In this document: piece by piece, positions 20,427 to 31,600 of the stretch | Numbering within the stretch: position 1 is the first letter of the stretch | Layout of the letters: each line of letters starts with the position of its first letter | Assembly (NCBI GenBank): GCA_016858145.1 | Contig: JAEHOE010000055.1 | Location: 620,001-684,000, forward strand | Direction: 5' to 3' | DNA length: 64,000 bases | Source: Edaphochlamys debaryana | Taxonomy: Eukaryota; Chlorophyta; Chlorophyceae; Chlamydomonadales | Made by a program: the position numbers and the translations under genes | Notes under the pieces: generated by a model | Database searches by the model: none | What the model saw: only the letters and a program-made list of their open reading frames with translations | Told to the model about the DNA's origin: nothing

Positions 20427-23400
20427 TCAGCAACGCATCAACGAGCTCAGGTGGGCCTGCGCCCTCCCCGCCGGCCGCCCCCACCCCCCCGGCCAGATCC
20501 GCCCCACCCTCGCCCACCGCCGCCGCCGCCCCTCCCCCTGCCGCCTCCGCCTCCGCCCCCGCGGCCCCTGCCCCACCGCCCTCCGCCACCTCCGCCCCGG
20601 CCGCCCCAGCGGCCCCTCCCGCCGCCCCTGCCCCCGCGCCGCTCCTCCCCCTCGCCCCTCCTCCTCCGCCCCGCCCTCTCCCTCCCCCTCGTCGTACTCC
20701 ATGCCCTCCCCTCCGCCCTCCCTCGCCCCGCCCTCCTCCCCCTCCGCCCCCTCGCCCCCGCCTCCCTCCCCCCTGCCGGCCGCCCATCGCTCCTCCCGCG
20801 CCTTCCGCTTGGAGTCCTTTTCGGCGCACCAGGCCCGGTAGGCGCCCAGGAACCCATCCAGGGCCTCCTGAGGGGGGGGGGGGGAGGGAGGCAGGCACGA
20901 CGGAGAGGGTTAGAATGGTGGGTGATTGGGGCTGGTCCTGCAAGCCGAGGCGACGTAGGTGCGGACGGGTGAGGCAGGACATCCCCAGCCCGCCCCCCAC
21001 CTGCGGGAAGGGGTAGCAGCCGCGCAGGCTCTCCCGCCACTGCCGCCACTCGTCCAGCTCCACCAGGCCCTATGGGGGGGTTGCGAAAGAGGAGGGTTGG
21101 GAGGGAGATGAGGTGAGACTTCTGAAGTGCTTTGGCTGTCGGCAGAACCGCGGCCCAACCAGCCGCAACCTCACCCGCTTGGGCTCGTACCGGGGCCGTG
21201 ATTGCTGCCTCAGTTTGTCGGTCCACGCAAAGGGGCCTCCGCTATCCCCTCGCCCCCCCGCCCCGCCCCCCACCCCACCTGCAGCGCCGGCAGCAGCACC
21301 TCCTCCCGGAACGCCTCCCGCGCCGCCCGGCCGCCGAACCGCACCGCCAGGCGCTCGCCCGTGAGGCGGCGCAGGTCGTTGTCGCCGGGGCCTGGGGGGG
21401 AGCAAGGGCGGGAGGGGGGGAGCCGAAGGGTTTGTTAGGGAAAGAGGGGGGGGGTGACACGGGGCGGGCGGCGGAGGTCGTTGTCGCCGAGGCCTGGGGG
21501 GGGAGCAGGGTCGGGTGAAGGGTGGGGGGCGGCGTAAGCCGGGGAAGCGCAGGCACGGCCAGGCGGGGAGCGCTTGGTTGGGAGAGAGGGGCTCGACAGG
21601 CAGGTGCGTGGGGCTGCAGGTGCGCTCGCACAGTTGTGGTTGTCGTCCCCACCCCGCCAGGCCCCCGCTTCCTCCCGCAAACACACGCACGCACCGTGCT
21701 GGTGCGGGAAGCCATCCGGCTACCCCAGCCCAAATCCCCGCGCTCCTGAACCCCCCCCCCAGTTTCACGAGTAGCCCCGAACACACGCACCGTGCTGGTG
21801 CGGGAAGCGGCCGAAGGTGCAGTCCGCCAGCAGCAGCGTGTGGGGCGGCGCGCGGGGGAGCGTGGCGCGGGCGGGGGCGTACAGGGAGGCCTGGAGCACC
21901 TCTCTGGGTGGGGGGGGAGGGGTGGAGAGGGGGGAGGGGTTGGGAAGGGAGTGTCTTGTCAAGCGTCTTGGGTTGGGGAAGGGGAGTGAAGGGTTGTGCA
22001 TGGGGCTCCAGGCGTCCAGGTGCCCGTGGCTCACGGTGGGCCTTTCTCCCTGCCGCCACCGACCCTGCCGTGCAGCCAGATCCCCCTGCCCCCTCCACCC
22101 CCTCACGGCACGCACTTGGGGATGAGCCCCAGCGCCACCGCCACCGCCGACCCAATCATGTGCCGGATGTGGTGCAGCATGAAGGACTGCCCCACCACCT
22201 GCAGCATCAGGCAGGGGGTGCCGCCTGGGGGGAGGGTTAGGGGAGAGGGGGAGGGGGAGTGAGGTGTCAGTCGGACAGTGCTAGAGTACGGTGTGAAGGC
22301 GTGCGGTCTGGTGGCCGGTTGGCCTCGTCAGCATGAGCTCCATACCCCACCGCCAGCGCCCCCACACACCCCTCGTCGCGGGTGGGGTCGCGCTTCGTCT
22401 CGGGCTTTCGGTACCGCATCTAAGGCCGGCCGGCTAAGCACCGTGCCTACGTTCTTCTCAGCCTTTACATGAGCAGCCCCGAGCACCCCTCCTCGCCCGC
22501 CCCGCTCACCCTCCACCAGGGGCTTGGGGTCGGCGGCGGTGAAGGAGTGGATGCGCCTGCGCGGGTTTGGGGGGTGGGGTCGGGGGTTGGGGGTTGGGGA
22601 TGGGGTTGGGGTGAGGGGCACGGCAAGGTACAGTGTGCAAAGCGAGACAGGGCGCAACCGACACAGGAGTAGATGCGCCTGCTCGGGTTAGGGTTTGGGT
22701 TTGGGGTGTGAGACACAGCAGCGTGGAGGAGGAGAGAGGAACGCCGCGACAGCAACACAGCCAGCCGTGGGCCCTCGTCAATCCAGCGCGACGCAGCCCG
22801 CTCGCGCCCTCCATCCGTTCAACCCCCACTGCCCGTCCTCTCCCGTCCTCTCTCAACTCCGCAGCCCGGCACCCCGCACCCGGCACGCAGCACACAGGGA
22901 GAAGCGCAGCCCGCAGCACACAGCACACAGCATGCAGCCCGCCGCACCTGTAGTGGCTCTGCGTGACCTTGTCCCCCGGCTCGATCTCGCTCTGCCAGCG
23001 CAGCACCACCACGCGGCCGTCGGGGCCGTAGCGGCCCCTGGGCTTGCGCGGCTTCTTGGAGCCAGCCTTGCCTGCTGCGTGGACGCATGGGGAGAAGGGG
23101 GCGGAATGCGGCGGTTAGAGCCGAGCAGGGAAGTTGGTTACGAGGGTGAGACGGGCGGGTAGTAGTGCGAAAGGGGTCGGGCGGTAAGCGCTGGGCGCCT
23201 CCCTCGCATGTCCTATTCCATACGTTTTTGTACTGTTTTGTACTGTTGCTGTTGACTCTCCTGGACGGAATGGCCCTTGCACGAGACACCCGCTCCCCCC
23301 TTACTCACCCTCTTCGCCGCCGGCCGCGCCCTCCGCCTCCGCCTCGGCCGCCTCCTCCTCCCCGCCGCTGTCCGAGTCCTCGTCCAGCTCCCCACGCCCG

Positions 23401-26400
23401 CCCTCCTCGTCCTCCTCCTCCTCATCGTCCTCCTCATCGTCGCTGCCCCGCCGCCCCCGCCCGCCGCGCCCCCGCCCGCCGCGTCCTCGGTCCTCGCCGC
23501 CCCGGCCCCGGCCGCGGCCCTCGCCGCCCCGGCCCCGGCCCTCGCCGCCTCGGCCCCGGCCCCCGCGCTCTTGGAGCGCGTCCCCAGGAGACGCCGAGGC
23601 ATCGGGGCGAGCGCGCTTGGCGGGGGGCTCTGAGCCGTCGCCGCCGCCAGCGTCGCCGTCGCCGCTGCCGCCCGCCGCCGCGTCGGCGGCGGTGTCGGCG
23701 GCAGCGTCGGCGGCAGCGTCGGCGGCGGGGGCAGCTCCTGCTCCCGCCTCCGCCATGGCCGCGTCAGCACCTCCCGCCGCCTCCGCTGAAGCCTCCGCTG
23801 CCGCTGCCGTGGGCTCAGCGCCTGCCTCTCCGCCCTCGGCGGCCGCCGCCGTGCCCGCCGCAGCCGCCTCCGCCTCGCCGCCTGCGGCCCCGCCACCCGG
23901 CTCATCGTTGCCGCCCCGGCCCCGCTTGCGGCCTCCGCCAGCGGCGCCGTCCTTGCCCTTGTCCTGCTTGTCCCACTTCTTGCCTGTTGGACAGACCGCA
24001 GTCGGTGGCGGGAAAGGACGAACGGTGATGAACTTGGGCAGAGAGGCAACGATGGGAAGACAGGTAGACATGGGCCAAGAACGTGGGACGTGGGGGCAGT
24101 TGTGAGGTGGCTGTGTGGTTGTGGTCATGGGGGCGGTGCGTGGTTTTCCCGGTGCATTAGAGGAGCCCGGATCCCAGGCCAACCCAAGCCCCCAGGCCCA
24201 CTCCAGGCCCACCCCAGGCCCCACCCGCGCTCTTGTACGGCTGGTTGCTGACTTGGCCCGGCATGTAGATCTGGCGCCGGGTGTAGTTGTGGAACGGATG
24301 GGCGCCCTGGGGGGGGGGATTGAGGGGGGGGGGGGGGCGTTTGTTGCTGAGCGGAACGGGGGGGGGGGGGACCCAGGGACCTAGGCGGGCAGCTGGGAGG
24401 CCGCACGGAGCGGGAGCTTGCAGTGGGGCCGCATGGTGTGGTCGGGGAAGGGCGGGACGTGGAATGGCGCACGGGTGGGGCGCCTGCGAGACGAGGCGTG
24501 CTAAGACATGCTAGGGGGGAGGGATCAGGCCGAGCACAGGGCTGCGGACATGTTGAGGCGCGAGTGGTGAACGCTGAGCCTCCACTGCACGTCGTGGGAT
24601 GGACTGCTCATGCTGGCAATTTGCACACGTACAGAAGGCATCAGGAAGGGCAGCGCTAGCGCTCACCACGTAGCACTGCAGGGCGTCCCGGAATGCGGCG
24701 ATGCGCCGAGCGTCCTCCTCGCCCCCGTCACCCTTGAGCTCTGACGGGGGGAGTCGCCGAGGAAGGAAGGAGGAGGCGTCGGGTCGGGGGAGCACTCGTC
24801 CCACGTCGCAAGCAAGACCCTCCACCCGTCTCGAACCAGCCTCACCGCCGGCTGGCATCCTCTTTGGAGAAAGGGTCGGGACGCCTCCACTCTTCCCCAG
24901 CCTCAACACGCACCCCACCCGACCCCCGCCCAACCCCTCCCCTTCCCCTCCCCGCCTCCCCCCACCCACCCACCCCACCCCCGCCCACCCACCCAGCATG
25001 CTGGAGGGCAGGTAGTACTGGTAGGTACGGCCCTCGCACATGTGCCGCGCAGAGAACTTCTTGTTGGTCTGGGGGGGGGGGCCAGGGGGGAAGGCGATCA
25101 GTTCAGCACGAGTTGCCGTACAGGGCCCATGTAGAACACGTCGTTTTGGAGGAGGTGGCAAAGGGGTGGAAAGGAGGGGGAGGTCGTGTCACATGGTCCG
25201 ACCAAGCGCTCTTGGTAGCGTTGTGAGCGGTGCGTGGTGCGTTGCTGGGCCTCAGAAACTTGGTTATCCACATGTCCCGAGGGTTCAGGTGGTTGATCCT
25301 GAAGTTAAAAGTATCATCAGCGGCCGAACAGGATCCGTACGACAATGAAGGAGGTGCAGTCACAGGGCATGGGGTATTGCAATCCACCGGTTGTATGTGT
25401 GCCTTGTGGGTTCGTGAAACGGCGCGTGGTGCGTTGCTGGGCCTCAGAAACTTGGTTATCCACATGCCCCGAGGGTTCAGGTGGTTGATCCTGAAGTTAA
25501 GAGTATCATCAGCGGCCGAACAGGATCCGTACGACAATGAAGGAGGTGCAGTCGCAGGGCATGGGGTACCGCAATCCACCGGTTGTGTGTGTGCCTTGTG
25601 GGGTCGCGAAACGGTGCGTAGTGCGTTGCTGGGCCTCAGAAACTTGGTTATCCACATGCCCCGAGGGTTCAGGTGGTTGATCCTGAAGTTAAGAGTATCA
25701 TCAGCGGCCGTGAGTGCGTGCATGCACGCTGTGAGGAGCGCTGAGGTCGGGGCCTGCCGCCAGACCTGATCGCTTCCATCCCTTTTCATCGTTCCCTTCC
25801 TACCCCCACCGTCGAGCCTCTGCACCCTTTTTGCCACCGGTCCTTCCTACGTCCCGTCCCTGCGCCCCTCCTGTGCCCATTCCCTCCCCGACCCGCCCTC
25901 TCTCCCTCCCTCTGCGACGCCTCACCCGCTGTACGGTGAAGATGCGGATCTGCGGGGGCAGGTGCGCGTTGACCGCCGCCGCCACGCTCAGGCCCTCGCA
26001 GTCCCCCCCGGGGCCCAGGCTGTAGCATGAGTCATCCACCAGCATGCGCAATCCCATGACCTGACAGGGGGGGGGGTAGACAGGAGGGTAGGCAAGGGGG
26101 GTCAGAGGAGTGAGCCCGGCCGGGGAAAAAGCGGTTTGAGCTGAGAGAAGGGTCGGGAGGGGTACCGGTAACAGACCGTTCCCCGGCTGACCCCATCCCC
26201 ATGAACCTTTTCCCCCGCCCCAACCCGCACGTCTCCCTCACCTCTCCCCTCCCCCCAAAGCCCCAAACCCCCGCCCCCCCCGCCCCACCGTGCCCAGCGA
26301 GTGCACGCCCTTGTCGGTCCGAGAGGCGCGGGTCCACCGGATCTTGGAGAAGGACCCGAAGTTGGCCTCCGAGATGCAGCCCGCGGCGAACAGCGCCTTC

Positions 26401-28257
26401 TCCAGGACCTGTGTGCGGGGTTGACGAGTGGGGGTTGGGTCCAGGGTTTGGGATTGAGTGCGTTCGGTGTTTGGTGGGTCTTGAGTGGGGTGGGGCTGGA
26501 GGGAAGGAGAGGAGCTGAGGAAGCCTGCAGCGAACCGCGCCTTGTCCAGGACGTGTGAATGGGGTTGTGAGGGGGTGTACAAGGGGGTTGGGGGTTGAGG
26601 GCGTGGTAGCTTGCGCGTGGGGCGGGGCTGGCGGGACCTAGGGAGGGGGGGTGTACAAGGGGGTTGGGGGTTGAGGGCGTGGTAGCTTGCGCGTGGGGCG
26701 GGGCTGGAGGGACCTAGGGAGGGGGGTGTACAAGGGGGTTGGGGGTTGAGGGCGTGGTAGCTTGCGCGTGGGGCGGGGCTGGCGGGACCTAGGGAGGGGG
26801 GTGTACAAGGGGGTTGGGGGTTGAGGGCGTGGTAGCTTGCGCGTGGGGCGGGGCTGGCGGGACCTAGGGAGGGGGGTGTACAAGGGGGTTGGGGGTTGAG
26901 GGCGTGGTAGCTTGCGCGTGGGGCGGGGCTGGCGGGACCTAGGGAGGGGGGTGTACAAGGGGGTTGGGGGTTGAGGGCGTGGTAGCTTGCGCGTGGGGCG
27001 GGGCTGGCGGGACCTAGGGAGGGGGGTGTACAAGGGGGTTGGGGGTTGAGGGCGTGGTAGCTTGCGCGTGAGGCGGGGCTGGATGGACCTAGGGAGGGGA
27101 GGGGTGTGGAGGAAGGGTAAGGTGGTTCTGGAGAGGGGCTGCGTGGGACGGGACGGGGCAGGTGGGCGGGCGGGAAGCTCAAGCCGGTGCTGGCAAGCGG
27201 CGGGCACTGGGAGTGGGGTGGAGCGGAGCGCCGGAGCCTGCCCTGCCTGCCCAGTGCGTGGCCCCCGAACACGAGCCCCTTCTCTCGCGCCCCCCCCCCC
27301 GCACACACCTGCTCGATTGTCACGTCCTCCCCCAGCGTGCGGTTGATGGAGGATCCTGCAGAGGAAGTAGCCGTGTAAGGTAAGGGGCAAAAAGGCTGAA
27401 GCTCGGCCTTTGGGCGGAAAACCCTAACCGATAACCCAAGCCCCCAAGATGACGGCCCGAGGCCCATGAAGCGCTCCGAGTGTGGGCCGTTGGGGCGCAT
27501 CAAACAACAGAATACCAGGTCAGGTGCAGGGTGATGCGAGTTGCAAACCTAACCGCACGACCCCAACTATCGAGCTCTGATGACGGGGGGTCCTCGACTT
27601 TGGGGCGTCATGCCACTGGAAACCAGTACGGTATGTACCAGTGATCCGGTCCGCCCAACACGCACTGATGATGATAAGCTCTTATCCCCTGGGGGAGCTT
27701 GTAGGGACCAGGCTCGCGAGGGTCCAACCTCCCAACGCCTTTCGAGCTGGGGAACCCCGACGGGGAACCCCTACCCCTCTGCTCCGGCGTCCCCCGCGCT
27801 CACCCTTGAAGCCCGTGCCCACGTATCCGGTGTGCAGCGCGACGCTGCGTTTGGCCTTGTCCTTAGGGCGCTTGGAGTCATCGGTGCCGGCCGGCTTGGC
27901 CGCGGGATTGTTGCCCTCACCGTCGCCAGCAACTGCATCCCCCTTCCCGGCGGTCCCCACAGCGGGGGCCTCGGCCCCCGCCTCCCCCCCTGCTTCCCCT
28001 GCTCCTGCTGTAGATGTCTCGGCTGCCGTCTCGGCGCCCGCGGCTGGCGCCGAGTCTTTTGCAGCGGTGGCCTCGTGTTTGATGGCGGCTGTTGCCTCAG
28101 CAGCACCGGCTGCATCGTCGTGGCTTGCGGCGGCGCCGGAAGGAGCTACGGCGCCGAAGGCCTGATCTGAGGGCTCCACTGTGATCGAGGCCGACCTGTC
28201 AACGGCCGCGGGCGGCAGCGCTTCGTCTGCCGCCGGCCCATCGCCAGGAGGGGGCAT
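20427..28257 (-). CDS. PUS1: tRNA pseudouridine synthase, TruA/PUS1 family
   Basis: Converts uridine to pseudouridine in tRNA and other RNAs. Fifteen exons in phase: 28257-27804, 27355-27309, 26408-26289, 26060-25926, 25068-24993, 24740-24667, 24306-24225, 23983-23309, 23071-22948, 22556-22510, 22224-22116, 21903-21791, 21391-21279, 21069-21001 and 20867-20427 (TGA); about 892 residues. Core motifs in order: [14 protein letters not shown]; catalytic Asp ~199 in [12 protein letters not shown]-type [58 protein letters not shown] ~225-residue insert (exon 23983-23309) rich in RGG, Ala and acidic runs splits the catalytic domain, and the last exon adds a Gly/Arg/Glu-rich tail. The 5' end is uncertain: the first exon is open further upstream to ~28350 (without ATG), so another start exon may exist. 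The acceptor at 23071 is NAGNAG. Confidence 0.91.
25229..25708. repeat. 192 bp tandem repeat, 2.5 copies, in a PUS1 intron
   Basis: Copies begin near 25237, 25429 and 25621 and are more than 90% identical by eye; the third is truncated at about 25708. The period is a multiple of three, and the array has long open frames on both strands; the minus-strand frame repeats [20 protein letters not shown]. It lies in the intron between exons 26060-25926 and 25068-24993. Confidence 0.9.
26575..27100. repeat. 75 bp minisatellite, seven copies, in a PUS1 intron
   Basis: The unit contains GCTTGCGCGTGGGGCGGGGC and recurs at 26609, 26685, 26760, 26835, 26910, 26985 and 27060, so the period is 75 bp (76 once). 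Copies are nearly identical. The minus strand stays open through the array as a 25-residue repeat ([19 protein letters not shown]), but it sits in the intron between exons 27355-27309 and 26408-26289. Confidence 0.92.
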
Positions 28258-28649
28258 GCCGACAGGGTTGTTGAACCCAAGCTTGTCCAGTGCCTTTTTC
28301 TGTATATCTAAGCGAGGTTTATTTACTGGCACCAGTTCCGTGTGCTCGCTGGCTCAGGTTGGCGCGATTGCCCTAACCTGCTTCAATCGCAAAGCTGGAC
28401 CGGCCTCGCCACGCGACCCGCGCCCGTGCCTACCTCGCTGCATTCAAAACAAGCTTTTAACAACACGCTCTGCCAGTTCCAAGAAACAGCTCTGCCGGAA
28501 CATGCCCCGAGGCTTGGTGCTGTTTCTCTTCAACCATCGCCCCCGCAGTCAGCTGGCAATTATAGCCTAAGCTGTGAAGACCCGTATACGCACGCTGGGC
28601 GGGCCCGGCTGAGGGCAAGCGGAGGGAGCGTGGAGGGGTCGACGGAGCC
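28258..28649. promoter_or_regulatory. Divergent spacer between PUS1 and the disordered-protein gene
   Basis: About 390 bp between the chosen PUS1 ATG and the plus-strand ATG at 28650. It probably contains both promoters and PUS1 5' UTR or a short first exon. A minus-strand ATG at 28651 overlaps the plus-strand ATG at 28650 through a shared CATG; that frame is 64 codons and ends at 28457 before PUS1 begins. Confidence 0.4.
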
Positions 28650-31600
28650 ATGACGTCCCCTCAGGTGCGCCAAGAACGCTTCGTGGGTAGTTAAGACGAT
28701 TTAGAAGCCCCGAACAACATCGCGCGTTCCGGCGCCCGGTGCCCGGTCACTTCGCCCAGTTTTGCCAGTGCCCGACCGCAAACGGCGTCGTCTCTCCCGC
28801 AGGTCATGTCCCGGGCTCTCAATACTCACCAATTTAGAAAGGTGCGGGGGTCCCGCAGGCTGCAGGCTGTCGCGCATGCCTGCCCGCATGCCCTGCCGCT
28901 TCGGTCCCTCCAACGGCCTGCGACGCTTGGGTACCGCGCGACGGCATAGATTCCATATCAGAGCAGCGTGCGCTTTGGGTACACGAAAAGTGCTTACTGG
29001 TGCACACCCGCCAGCAGCCAGGCCGGCAGCCCCCGCACCCAGACCCCCACGGCCTTCTCCCGCCCACACACCCGATGCCTGCCCCCCGTTCCCCCGCAGG
29101 ACGTACAAGAGACGGGAGCAGTTCGAGAGAAGAATGCGAATAACATCCTGGGCAAAGCTCAGGAGTCCCTCTTTAACGCAAAGGCGGGGCTACGGCGGTT
29201 TTTTGGCGGAAGCGGGGACAAGGACAAAGGTGCGCGCCACAATTTTAACTGTTTCCCGGGCGCCGGGGCGAGCCTTCGCCACCGGCTTCAGCTGGTGCCA
29301 CGTCTCATACGGGTGCAACGCTTGACCCTGCTCGGCCCCGCGCCCCGCCTAACCCGCGCCCCCGAACCCGTCCTAAGAGGGCCCTCCTGCCCCCGCCCCA
29401 CCCCGCGACCTTGCACCCTAGCTGGGTCCCCACCCACCAACCGTCTTGAGCCACGTCCGCATCCGTCTAACAGACTCCGCTACGCCCTCTCCCCCACCCC
29501 CTCGCCACAGGATCGATGCCAGGGTCTGAGGGCAGCGAGGCTGGCGGCCTCAGCGTTGACGGGAGCGGCGCGGTTGACACGTCGGATCTGTCCGCGGCAG
29601 CTGTGGGGAAGCTGCGCAGAGCCAGCATGACGACGTACACGTTCAATCTGGCGGCAGCGCCGACGGGGCAGGTGGGAGCGAAGTGTTAGTCAGGGCCTGT
29701 GACGGTTAAGAAACGTTAGGACTTCGCAGGGCCTGAGCCACCGCCAGGGGGCACCGTAACCGCCGCGGGTGTGGGGCAGGGAAGGGTCGGGGGGGGGGGG
29801 GCGGGGCGCTGCCAATGTAGGCGCTCCTACCCATGCTCGGGCGGCGGTGCCTACGGCAGTTGGGCAAGGAACTCTTAGTCACTGCGATGGCGTTGGTACG
29901 GTCCAGGCCAAGTCCGGCGTTAGTCATGGCCAAGGGGGTGCGTGGGTGCGGACGGGGTGCGTGGGTGCCGGCAGCGTGGGCACACGGCGGCAGAGGAGAA
30001 AGAAACGGGCGCCGCTGGTGCTTGCCGGCTCAAGTGCGGGCGACGGCAGGGACCCGTGGCTTTGCGATTTGCTCCAGTCAGCCCGGACAGGCGGCGTTGG
30101 CCCGCGCGTCCTACCGCACGGACTCCCTTCCCAGCCCTTTCCCGCCTTGCCTCCGGTCTCCCGATCTCCCTACCCGTGTCCTGCCCCGACCCCGCCCACG
30201 TTCCCCCCGGCCCCCGGATACCACGGCTTCACACCCGGCGCAATCCCCAACCCGCCTTGAATCACGGTATCTCCGCTCCCTTACCCCCCTCCCCTTGGGT
30301 GGCATGTTCGCAAGCTTCGCAAGCTATGCTTCCCTGGCGTCGGCGCGATCCCGCTCAGCAACAAACACCCCGTCCTCTTCCCTCCCCCCCGTTTCCCCAG
30401 GTCGAGCGGGAGGTACGGCGGCTTGCGGGGCTGGAGGGCCCCGGCAGCGGCGTGTTCGGCCGCATCAGCGCCGCCCCGGAGGCGGGGGGCGGCGGGGCGG
30501 CGGGGTACGATGACGTGGAGGCCATGACGTCGGGACGCGGCGGCAGGCAGGGCGATGACGATGACGAAGACGACGATGACTCACAGTACGCCTTCCAGGT
30601 TCGGCGGTTCGGCGGTACGGCCGCTCGTGGAGGCGTTCCGTAAGCGAACCGGCAGACAGATTGCTGGCCGGAATACGGACGGACGTAGTATGACAGCCTG
30701 CCTGTCTACTGCCTTGTGACCATGTGCGTCCTCCCCTCGGCACCCCCCCCGCAGGGCAACCGCGCCCACAGCGGCCCCTCCCCCGTGCCCGTGCCCTCCA
30801 CGCGCTCCCACCCGCACCCCTTCCTGGGGGGGGGCCAGGGCTCCCAGCGCTCGCTGCTGGCTCAGGCGCGGGCGCACTCGCAGGGGGCGCTGGCGGCGGG
30901 GGCGGCGGCGGGGGCGGCGGACCGCATGCATTCCATAGACTACGTGGACGACCCGGCCGCAGGTACGGCGTGCGGTGTGCTTTGTGGTACGGCACGATGT
31001 CGTACAGCGCTGTTGTGCCTGCATGAGTAGGGGCGGCCTGTGCGGGGGCGTTGGGGTCCCAGAGTCCCGACCGCCACACATGTGGTCAGCCCGTTCCAGC
31101 CCGGGTCTTGCTTCCTGCGCTCCCCAACCGTATCCTCGCCGCGTCAACGCTTCCCCGGCTTACACGAGCAGCCCTCCACCGGGCCTGCTGCGTCTCCTCA
31201 CCTCTCCGTCACCTCGCCCCCACCTCCCCTGCACGCAGAGCCGCTGCCCGACATCCGCCCCCGCCTGGGCAAGCCCGGCTCCTCCTCTCAGCTGCTCATA
31301 CCCTCGGGCCAGGGCTCACCGGGGGCGGGGCCGTCGCCTCTGGGGCAGGGGCAGCTGGGCTCCATGCGGGACCGGAAGGTGGGGGGGGGTGGGGCGAGGA
31401 GCAGGGGATGGAAGCGGGGGCGGGGCGGGGCGGGGCGGCTACAAAATACAGCGAAGGGCTGCCCAGCAATGTAGGCACTCGCGAGAGGAAGAGGGAAGGG
31501 CTGGGATCTGCACGGGCCCGCCTAGTGGTTTGCGGGGTGGGGGTGCGGGAGGTGGAATGGTGGTTGGATGCGTTGTTGCGACGTTCGCCAGGGGGGCCGG

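Noticed and set aside
22683..22708. Telomere-like GGGTTAGGGTTTGGGTTTGGGG
   Set aside because: Too short and irregular, in a PUS1 intron, and it is part of the duplicated exon-boundary block; volvocalean telomeres use a different unit.
23310..24228. Long open frames on all strands over the PUS1 insert
   Set aside because: GC-rich codon-biased DNA rarely contains stops, so shadow frames are long. Only the minus frame joins both neighbouring exons in phase.
30111..30305. Short open frames near the exon 30401-30598 acceptor
   Set aside because: They are shadows of pyrimidine-rich intron sequence and do not join neighbouring exons.
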